From NCBI GenBank assembly GCA_004352715.1, contig SCFE01000020.1, forward strand, positions 1,800,367 through 1,864,366: a stretch of DNA of 64,000 bases. Direction: 5' to 3'. This DNA is from Hofstenia miamia. Lineage: Eukaryota > Xenacoelomorpha > Acoela. The notes under the pieces are model-generated. The model had not been told where the DNA came from. It saw nothing but the letters and a program-made list of their open reading frames with translations, and made no database searches. A program made the position numbers and the translations under genes. Position 1 is the first letter of the stretch. Every line of letters begins with the position of its first letter. Below are positions 54,184 through 64,000 of the stretch, piece by piece.

Positions 54184-56882
54184 CTAAGGAATGGCCGAAT
54201 ATTTGTCGCATAAATTCGCTCTAAATTTAATTCAAAGATTGTTGTAGAAATGATAGTCTTGTTGACACTAAACAAAACTACTAGCAACAGTGCTTTATAA
54301 TTGAGAGACAACGTCCACTCCATCATTAAAGAAGTTTAAGAAATAACCGTAGATTTCAAAACTAAAGAATGCTAGAATTACTTTATTAAGAAGGAATTTC
54401 ACGAAAATTTCTTAGAAAAATTTTCGTTTCTCATTCAGGATTTTTATTCTAGAACAATTTAAGTTTTATTTTCCGCTAATGTGTTCATCTTCCTGTACTA
54501 TTCTAATTGTCTGTCCTCCGTCATATTTGCACTACGTTCTAGAATAATCATCTAATTTCTAAAATTTTCAATGATTGCGTTTTAGAAGGCTTCGATGATT
54601 CTCAACATAATTTAACTAAATGATCTCAAAAACTTATGAAGACTAGGAGTGTTATTCCAATTGAAAAAACTACACATGAATGATTTTCAAAAACTAAATG
54701 TTTGCAACAGGAAAATGAATTGATTTACAAACAAAAACTTTTAAATTACTCTAAGTAAAACACAATGTGTTAGTGACATTCCATTTGAAAATCTTTAGTT
54801 TCCAATGTAATTAATATGTTGTTTTTAAAACAAAAGATTTGAAGAGCACAGTTAAGAGCTTTTATCGTAATGTTAGTTAAAAACATTAGCATCAGACACA
54901 TTTTAAACTCAATGTAGACAACTTAATGACAGTGTTGGAGAAGAACTTTCTCTCTGCCAGCCTATAAACAAAACAATTAATTAACACATTTTCTCGTGAA
55001 TTTCTACGATTGGTTGGTTACATTTCAGAGGTGTGCCTATCTATGCGATTTTTTCCAGCATAGTAACTAAATAACATATTTGTAATTAAAGCAAACTTTG
55101 AATTTGGATTTGGATTGAGTAATGTGGCTTGTACTGTTTATTGAATATATTAAATTTTCGCTTTTTGCATGTACAAAGCCCTATTACTAACTATAGCTAT
55201 CATATTCAAAGCCTTATAGATCGGAATATTTACATAAACACCATAATTCTACCAGCTTTAGTAAATATTCTTATATCCGAATTAGAAGTTAGACTGTCCT
55301 CAACATTAGAACTACCTCCTAAAATTTACGCTAATTGTGAAATTTAATTTCTATATTGATTATTGGAAAGATGTATAATATACAGTTTATTAATGAAGCT
55401 TGAACTAATTTGGGTTGATTTGTAGATATTTAAGTTTCGTCTAATCTTTCTAAACGTAAGCTTGTATATTAGATTTCCCTCATTTGAAACCTAATGACCG
55501 GTCACGTTGGGCCAAGGTTTTAAAATAATCTGATGAGGGAGGATGTGTATATGTGCAGGACCAATAAAAATCTTAAATCTATTATAAATTGAAAATAGAA
55601 ACTATTCTATATGCGGAGGATCGTTTGCTTATTACGTGGGCAATCTGGATCTTGTTGAAATCCAAACATTAACATGTTTTTTCATACATATTTATGCACT
55701 TTCTCATATTTGTAAAGTTTGGACTTTAATGAATGACTATATAATGCAGCGAATGCTTTGTATTTATTAGCTATGGCTACTTCAGTCCAAGTTCTATGAA
55801 TAGTACAAAGTAGCTGGATATTTGTGGACATCACATTCAAATTTTGCAGGAAATCAATTAATTTGCAATTTAATTGTGGTCCCCGAAACATTTGTTTTAG
55901 AATCTTCAATGCTTCCACTACTGTGAAAAACTATTAAAACACCGATTGTAGTTAATAAGTTTGTAATTATTTGTAAAAGAACGTGATTAAGAACCTGGTT
56001 TTTCCTAAATACTGCCTCGTAAGAGCTCTTTAAAATTTTTCCATTAATTCTTAAAAATAATTTTTGTGAAATTTTTTCCAATATTCTTTGTGTCTGAAGA
56101 TCAAAATTGATGCATTCGCAAATAAGCTCTTTATATTATCTTACTTAGAATAATAGTAGTGGATAATTAGTAAGGATTTAAACACGATTATTGAATAATT
56201 TATTGAATGAAATATTAAATTTTAAAACTAAAAACCAAAACTAAATCTGAACTTTTTGCAAAGAATAACTTAAAATTTAACTTCAAAAATGATTCATAGT
56301 CCAATTTATTCAACTATGCAACTTAAGAACATCGCCATACTGAATGTCTCTAAATTATTCATATTATATTCATTTAAGTCTTCTGCTTTAATATATATTT
56401 TTGTTATCTTAACACCAAGTGAATAGGACTCAGAAGATATTTTTTAGTTCAATTTTGTTCTAATGTACTCTACAAACGCCAAACTTAAAAAAAATGACTG
56501 ATAGTCAACTGTACTGTACTTCAAAAATATCTAAAAAAACACGGTAGAAATACGAATAGCTAAATTCTCTCAAAGCTTTCGTGGACATTAAAACTAATTT
56601 ATTATATAAATTTATTAAATAATATCGGCATCAAATACACTTAGTAAAAAAATATATTATTATATTCCCAGATTGAATTGGACTTCCTCAATTATAAAGT
56701 TATGCTTCATAAATCAAGGCTGCGCAAAGAGGTAAAGACGTGTTAAAATTTATCTAAATATTAATCAATAACAGTAAATTTAGGTTTTCTTTTAAAAGTA
56801 TGTCAGAAAACACATTGACAGAAACTTTTTGAACGTGACAAAAACACAACAATAACGTCAATTTCACAAATATGTCAGTTTG
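54184..56882. other. Noncoding; weak transposase-like fragment
   Basis: The plus frame 55129-55347 ends in IYINTIILPALVNILISELE, reminiscent of hAT C-terminal sequence but too weak to call. Confidence 0.35.
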
Positions 56883-57288
56883 AGAGCTAATTACTTATAT
56901 TAATGTTAAAAGCAACAGCAATTAACAGCGCAAATATTTCATTTAAATAAGCAAAACATTTCTGCAAATATTTGAAAAATAGATGTTTGGTTTTTAAACG
57001 GTATATTAAATATTATGCAAATATATTTTAGTAACAACCTTCATTCTAATACAGTATTTCCTATTTTTTGCGAAATGGTTTTTTCAGAGCTAATTACTTA
57101 TATTAATGTTAAAAGCAACAGCAATTAACAGCGCAAATATTTCATTTAAATAAGCAAAACATTTCTGCAAATATTTGAAAAATAGATGTTTGGTTTTTAA
57201 ACGGTATATTAAATATTATGCAAATATATTTTAGTAACAACCTTCATTCTAATACAGTATTTCCTATTTTTTGCGAAATGGTTTTTTC
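56883..57288. repeat. Perfect 203-bp tandem duplication
   Basis: 56883-57085 and 57086-57288 look identical along their length (start AGAGCTAATTACTTATATTA). Either a very recent duplication or an assembly artefact; no N between. Confidence 0.95.
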
Positions 57289-60218
57289 AGAAAATAATCT
57301 GTAGATTCTAGATCAGTTCTGTTAAATCCATTGATTTCCATTGATTTGATTGGAATCAGCTTCAAAGTTATAAGATACATGCGGCCCTAGATTTAAGAAT
57401 GCGAAGATTATGACCATTCATATTTCTAATGATGCTCCATAAATATTTATATTCGAAATTTAACTTCTTTTACTTTAATTACTACGTCTTAATAAGTTAT
57501 TCATTCAGCTACAAAGTACACTCTAAAAAACGTGAATTTTACTAAGCTTAATCTGATTTATTGAATTCTAACAGTGAACACGGATTGAGAAATGTGACAC
57601 TTGGCTTGAGATTGGAGTTTGGGTGGCCTTTAGAATCAAATGCCTATTGTCAAGCTTGTTCTAGATTAGAGCAAATTTGGGGCAGATAATAATATTTTTA
57701 TGATGTAAATATTGTAAATTCATCACGACACTTAGATAACGAAAAGTAAATATTGATAATCTTATGTCCCTAGATTTGCACTAAGTGAGTCAACTTGCTA
57801 ATTCAAGGAGGAGTACCTATGAATTTCAAACCAGAAGTGCTTTATTCCTAAAATCTTAGAACATTATGCGATTCTCAACCACTAGGGAACAGCTTGTATT
57901 TGATTAGCAGACGAAAAAATGTCATTGCATAGTTTACGCAACTTATCATTTGTGAAGTAACTATAAAAAATCTATTAATAAATTGGCAATCTGCCATCTT
58001 AAAAAATAATACAAGTTCTTTAATTAAATAATTCCATAACTAAGAGTAAATTTTGAAATCAAAGAATTTTAATCTTTTAGACTTAAGATTATAAGTTCCG
58101 CATTTGCATAATTCCAATAAAGAAATAACTTAAGAACTTTAAAATGAATAATTAAAAATACTTAAATTATTGAAATAATTTGCTAATTGCATAAAGTATT
58201 TGAATATTTCTACGTATTATATTTATTGATGCTTTCAGATAAGTTGGTATTATTAAAAAGCTTACACAAGAATTTGGCAGAGGTGAAATTCTCAGAATGC
58301 ACAATATCAAAATATGTGATTATTTATGGATCAATATATAATAAAGATAGAAACGGGTTGAAAACTTAGGGCCATCACTGGCCCACGAAATTTAAAGTCC
58401 GGTTCAAATTGAGTTTCTCTCTCATTTAAATTAATCCAAATTGGGCAAATTTTCTTTAATTTTTTCAGTTTGTCCAACCAAAATTGTGTAATAATTATAT
58501 TACATTCTGACGGTTGCTATATTATATTTACTTATACGCATGGATTAGTAAATTATGTAGGGAATACCGACTTATGCAAACGACCGAGACCAGAATAGAG
58601 TTAATCGGACCCAGTTTTATTTAACGATTCTACATTAGAAAAATCTACACGATGGAAAGGTTCAAAATGTACATTTGATTTTTCAACACATCGCTTGTAA
58701 ATTACATCGCGCATACTGCATTTGGTTTAATTCTGAATCAGAGTTGAAATTAGGTCGATTTTTTGGGCTAAAGTCTGGTTCGGTCCAATGCAGCTTAGGC
58801 CCACGGCCCACTTCAAAAAACCAATTATTCGGCCCAAGCCCGGCACCGCCCAAATTATTTTTCTGTTATGATAGTGATAGTGTGTTTTGACTCATAGAGG
58901 CATATAAGCACTACAATATGAATTTGATCTAACAAATTTCATAAAATATTGATCAATATGTGCATATCCGATTTACACTTCAACAATGCTAATTCAATTC
59001 TGTTCAAATTCAAATTGCATTGTTAACCTTAATACAATAAACGTGTCATACAGGGCCGTAGGCTTGGAGCATTCGTGAGCCCCTCCTGTTAATGATTGCA
59101 GTTTGTTATTAAATAGCATTGACTGTGCATTTTCACAAATGTTACCAATGCGGACAACAATTTTCTAATTTGTGCATAAATTAAAAAACTTAAATTGTTC
59201 AGAGATTTTTTTAACTTTTTGTTGGTTTCTTCTTAAAATTGTTAAACGCATTCATCTCACAAATTAACAAAATCTAAAAAATCAGAGAGTATTGCAATCG
59301 TCCTTTTTGTCATTTAGAGAACATATCAGTACTTATATATTAAAATACCAAAATTTTCTGCCAACTTACATCAAGTTACATTGGCACAAAGTAAGTGGAA
59401 TTTTCATAAACATTTTTTGCTTGTAGCCGACAAAATTTAGATGTTAGAAATATTGGCCCAGCCAACAATGCAGGGTTGATTAAATTTAAAGAGAATGTTT
59501 TTTTTTATTTTCAAAGCTTAAGTTTTCAAGTGAATTTTTTCTTGTATTTCAAATACCAAATAAAACATTAGGCCCAAACCCGGCTATGTCAAAAATCCGG
59601 ACCAAGCCCAGTCCGACCCATCTTTAGGTCCAACACAATTTAAATTCTGTTCTGAACACTGTTGGGTTAACTATATAGAAATTTCAACTACATGTATATA
59701 TAATATTTATTTTCGTCATTTTGCAAAAAAATCAGTTTTTAGTAAAAAAATTTCATACCACTACATATCACAACAAGTTATGGATTTTCTTCTCTCATAT
59801 TATTGAAATATTCTTATGAAATATTCTTAGAATTATCCTTTTTGTTAAAAAATATTTATCATCTTTGCATATGTGTTTTGGCCACCATCATGAAGTCAGA
59901 AATTGTATTTTAAATTCAAATAGTATTGTGCCTATACTCATTTGTATACATATTTTTCCAAAATTTGATGCTTGAGTCCGATACTTTCATATTATGGGTG
60001 CCGTTTTGTAAAAATCCAACCTTTTCAGAATATTATACCTTGATTTATCTTCAAAAGTAATCACGTATTTTTTTTTCAATTGTAAAAAATTATTATAATT
60101 TGTGTAAAAAAATTAAATGTGAGTCCGTTAGAAAACTTTGGAAAAGGCTTGTAAAATGTTCACTATTCTTGCCCCATGACCTAACCCGTCTAACAATAAC
60201 TGGTCAGTCTAAAATAAC
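57289..60218. other. Noncoding with GGCCCA/CCCGGC-rich patches
   Basis: C-rich patches at 58790-58856 (GGCCCAAGCCCGGCACCGCC) and 59570-59640 (GGCCCAAACCCGGC) stand out and may be subterminal parts of a decayed element spanning about 58.7-59.65 kb; its ends are not resolved. Confidence 0.4.
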
Positions 60219-60463
60219 GACCTATTTATCACCTATTAGGGATCAGACCTGATTAAAGAAAATGTTTTAGCATAAAAGAATCAATAAGAAATACAAATCA
60301 ATAAAAAAATAATTAAAATCTATTCGCAATAAGGCCCCGAACCGACCTATTTATCACCTATTAGGGATCAGACCTGATTAAAGAAAATGTTTTAGCATAA
60401 AAGAATCAATAAAAAATACAAATCAATAAAAAAATAATTAAAATCTATTCGCAATAAGGAATT
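60219..60463. repeat. Tandem duplication, 125-bp period
   Basis: GACCTATTTATCACCTATTA… starts at 60219 and again at 60344, with one G/A difference. Confidence 0.93.
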
Positions 60464-60921
60464 TAAAATATTCAAATGTTTGATTTCCACTTTCAACTTA
60501 GCTATTACAAATGACCTAAAACCTGACCCGACATCTCTGGAACCCTACCTCTCTAATTTCTGACCCAACATGTGGGTTGACTCATTTCTCACCCTCATTT
60601 GCAGTAGTATGTAATTAATTACAATGCATTGACAAGACTAGCACTTAGTGGTCAATGTAACATATATAACAGCCTAACGTTCCAATCTNNNNNNNNNNNN
60701 NNNNATTCAAATGTTTGATTTCCACTTTCAACAGCTATTACAAATGACCTAAGACCTGACCCGACATCTCTGGAACCCTACCTCTCTAATTTCTGACCCA
60801 AAATGTGGGTTGACTCATTTCTCACCCTCATTTGCAGTAGTATGTAATTAATTACAATGCATTGACAAGACAAGCACTTAGTGGGGAATGTAACATATAT
60901 AACAGCCTAACGTTCCAATCA
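60464..60921. repeat. Duplicated contig end across a 16-base gap
   Basis: 60464-60688 and 60705-60921 are near-identical (TTCAAATGTTTGATTTCCAC… to …TAACGTTCCAATC), separated by N 60689-60704. The left copy has a TTAG insertion and a few SNPs. Confidence 0.93.
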
Positions 60922-61815
60922 AATAAGGCAACGCTTAAAATGTTATGTTGAAATCTATTCCAATATTTATTATAAGCAGAAGCCACAATTGTGTGGGTCC
61001 GTTATTTAAACTCAACCTAAACCATTAACACTGTGTATCAGGCAAAATTTACCTACCCATGTAAAAACTAAGCATTGCAAAAACTGTGAAAATCAAGCAT
61101 CTAAATATAAAGGAAAGAGACTGCTATCGCAAGTGTCTCTTTTCAGCAATGAAGCAGATCACAAAACGCGATAAAATAAATAGAGCGCTTTTAGAGAGAC
61201 GAAGATATTGATTTCTTTATTTAGCAATTAAAGCATTTAGAAAAAAGCTCTTTAAGATATATTTACATTGAAAAATTCATAGGATTTACTTAAAAGAATA
61301 ACACTGATTTGCGTAAGATTTTATACATTGCCAAAATATGCTTCACATTAACTTTGCTACATGTTTTTTCACAAAAAAGTTTTTATCATAAGTTGTGGAA
61401 ATAATTTGCAGTCTGGATATCTATCATATAAATGTTTTCATATTTTAGGCAAGCTTTGTCGAATTTCAAGCATATTCATTAGCATTGTTCAATAATAGAT
61501 TATTATATTATTACTTTAATCAGCATTGACATAGTTCAATATTGATTTTGTTCCCATTCATTTATGAATATTTTAATAGAGAATCTTAGGACTGTTAATA
61601 AAACTAAACTATTTTAGTTAAAACTTAAATTGCTGGAATTCATGATGCAAATTAGAGTATGTAATTTATTAAATATATTTTAATACAGGATTTGTTATTT
61701 CGACAACTGATGTATATGTTTTCGAAAATAAATGTTGAATTACCAGCTAGCTTCCTGTTTAACAGATTTAGTTACAAGATAGACAAATCTAATTATAATT
61801 TACTCTGTTTGACTT
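60922..61815. other. Noncoding
   Basis: Nothing recognised. Confidence 0.5.
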
Positions 61816-62294
61816 TATGAAATACAGAGTGATTCAAGACAAGGANAAATTACTAAATGCATTTTCCAAGAATTAAAACAAATCATCAATAGAGTTTCGT
61901 TTTCTTTTCCTGAATGATGCTACACTAAATATATCAAAAACATCATAGTAATTCAAAATTACAGATTTTTGTAGTAGCTAAGCAATCTACAATATTCTTT
62001 CAGAATAATTTAAAAAATAAATTCTCACGCTTCACTTGAGGATCCATCGTCATTCATTTGCATGTTTGAAAGTTGGGGAGTTTCACTTTCTGCTATGGTG
62101 GATACATCCGTTTCTGCACTTCTAATATATTTTCCTCATATTTGCAGGCTCTTCAAAAAGATTCTAAAAATAACGCATAATTTAAAAAGTTTACACAAAA
62201 AGAATACCAATTCCTGATTTCCTAATGATACACGGATATTTTGGCCACTGTGGCTGCCTTGGCNTTATGAAATACAGAGTGATTCAAGACAAGG
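61816..62294. other. 417-bp piece between single Ns flanked by a 31-bp exact repeat
   Basis: TTATGAAATACAGAGTGATT… (31 bases) ends at the N of 61846 and restarts right after the N of 62264. The flanking contigs therefore overlap, and the piece between was probably inserted wrongly. Confidence 0.85.
62025..62131 (-). CDS. Candidate C-terminal coding exon in the inserted piece
   Basis: Open minus-strand frame reading RSAETDVSTIAESETPQLSN, then MQMNDDGSSSEA and TGA. GC-richer than its surroundings and strongly polar, like many protein C-termini. No convincing acceptor (possible AG before it with a poor pyrimidine tract). Family unknown. Confidence 0.25.
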
Positions 62295-64000
62295 ACCAGA
62301 AGATTTCTTTGTACAAACAATATACAACCAAAATTATTAAACATAAATAAGCATTTTTTATAGTCTCTTAACAGGGCAGTTACAAAATGTTATAAATCTC
62401 GCCAATCTTTATATTTCTCAGCTTTTTAAGAAATGGTATCAGCAGTTTTATTAGCAAGGAATACTTTCATTAAATGTTACACATGTCTTCGGATTTCTTG
62501 TCTGGTATACTATATAAGTTTGTTTATCTCTTCACCACCAGACGTCTACTAATGACAAATCTGACTACTATGGTTGCAATTTATTTTCATGGATTATTTG
62601 ATCGCTCTAAATGTCTTCTTAAGAAAGATTTTGACAAGTAGAAAGGCACTTAAGTTTGCTACAAAATTGTTGAGAGCGCAGGCTATTTTGTTTCAGATTG
62701 GGCACAAATGGATGTCTAAATATTTATCACTATCAACATTACTCTTCTCAATGCTGTAAGCTAATGCACTAATGCTATTATAGTTTCAGTTTCAAGATTT
62801 TAAGCAAAACGAGAAAACAAGAGACATGTATATATACAGGTGCAACAAATCTCCTATGTATGGATTGCAACATGATTAACCGAAAAATATGTATTGCTAA
62901 ACTTGCGGAAAAAATGTTCGTTGTTTTGAATCCCCCTGTAGATTTCAAATTTTGAATTTATTTTGTAATTAATTATTCCGTTATAAATATTAGTTATTGT
63001 TATTGTTATAATTTTTTTTGTAAGCAAAATATATTAGTTGTGTTTGAAAAATAGAGAACTTGGTCTCTAGCATTTCTTAGAATATTTAAATAAAAATCAT
63101 TTCTGCTAGTTTCATTGTTAAAGGCTAAACTATATCCTGTTTAGCTAGAATTACGATGTAATAAAGAAATTCACTGAAATTACAATTTTGAAGTTTTAAC
63201 AATTCGCTTGTTACATTGCAAACAATTAATTTAGCAGTTAAAATTTTTTTGAGGTTTGCATTTTAAATCATTTAACTATATGACACTTTGAGTGTTAGAA
63301 AACCTTTCTACTCTAATAATGAAACTATAAAAATTGATTTATATTTCAATGCATTTATGAGACTGCAATCTTAACAATTTACTTTATATCCTTCTGAGAA
63401 TTCTTGGAAACAGAGTTGCGGTTATTCGTTGAGTATTATTTGAAAAACACTCTTCATTTCAGGATTTCATAAAAAACAACACACATTTTTACAAATAGAT
63501 TTCAATGAAATTGTATAGAAATATAAAGATTGAAAAAAGGAATTTGGTCAATGATATATGAATTATTGACCAAAATAAATTGTGTGCTTTGTGTTGACAC
63601 GGCGCATTCCCATGAAATTGTAAGTTATACGAAATATATGAAATTTGAAAACAATTAATTAATTTCCCGAATTTAGCATAAGTCACTTCAGTGCACTTCA
63701 CATTTCCGAAAATAATTTACAATTTGGCTTTATATATAAGGGACAAATCAAGGTTGGAAGAACGTTAATAAAATTTCCTATTGAAAATAAGCATTAATCA
63801 AAACAGCTTTTAATTTATCACATCAAAAGTCGAATTACGTCACAATATTCCAATGTAAAAGCAATAATTATAGCAATTACTGGAAACAAGTACGCTCTTC
63901 CCTTCCCAGATACATCTCTACTCAAACGCACTCCAATCAAAAAGGACATTATAGAATATATACATTAATCAAACAACTCAGTATCAGAAACAATCTGTTT
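62295..64000. other. Noncoding
   Basis: AT-rich; small open frames at 62574-62759 and 63489-63701 show no domain. Confidence 0.5.

Noticed and set aside
1-64000. CRISPR arrays, operons, tRNA and rRNA genes
   Set aside because: No regularly spaced repeat-spacer pattern, no bacterial gene order, and no tRNA or rRNA sequence recognised; the window is animal nuclear DNA.
41207-64000. Further RPTP ectodomain or channel N-terminal exons
   Set aside because: I looked for FN3 half-domain and Cys-loop motifs on the minus strand and found none convincing; profile searches could still reveal short exons.

Overview
This is strongly AT-rich, intron-rich eukaryotic DNA from an invertebrate animal. Long (TA)n microsatellites, decayed transposons and assembly gaps fill most of it. 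The gene content (a Ptp99A/PTPRG-type receptor tyrosine phosphatase and a PAR-motif Cys-loop anion channel) and the transposons (CR1/L2-like LINE, Penelope-like elements with hammerhead ribozymes, Tc1/mariner and hAT-like elements with arthropod-style ends) fit an arthropod, perhaps a chelicerate. The species cannot be fixed from the sequence. Nothing bacterial is present.

Main gene, minus strand, about 2.6-41.2 kb: a receptor-type protein tyrosine phosphatase. I reconstructed 14 exons by matching splice sites, phase and protein family. They encode at least three fibronectin-III domains, one transmembrane helix, a complete first phosphatase domain (D1) and the start of D2. The rest of D2 lies off the left edge and the N-terminus was not found. 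D1 has lost the WPD aspartate (WPG here), lacks the NRY substrate loop and carries an altered signature ([10 protein letters not shown]), so it may be a pseudophosphatase.

The 22-kb intron between the two halves of the first visible FN3 domain (19.07-41.07 kb) holds other genes. One is the 3' half of a Cys-loop chloride-channel subunit on the same strand (31.3-36.9 kb), with a single-base frameshift in its TM4 exon. Another is a plus-strand secreted or membrane-protein-like ORF (25.9-26.6 kb), whose frame is cut by one UAA just before its transmembrane helix. Decayed relatives of that ORF and a decayed transposase lie downstream of it.

Mobile DNA: a LINE fragment carrying a MITE (0.3-1.6 kb); a mariner-like element (17.6-18.9 kb); Penelope-like elements at 14.9-16.1, 20.6-21.7, 39.2-40.2 and 51.8-52.8 kb, all abutting (TA)n tracts, three of them with recognisable or decayed hammerhead ribozymes; hAT-like elements at 41.5-42.4 and 47.0-47.7 kb. 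From 41.2 to 64 kb I recognise no confident gene, only repeats, duplicated contig ends and noncoding AT-rich DNA. Several gaps are flanked by near-identical copies of the same sequence, which points to unmerged contig ends or haplotypes.
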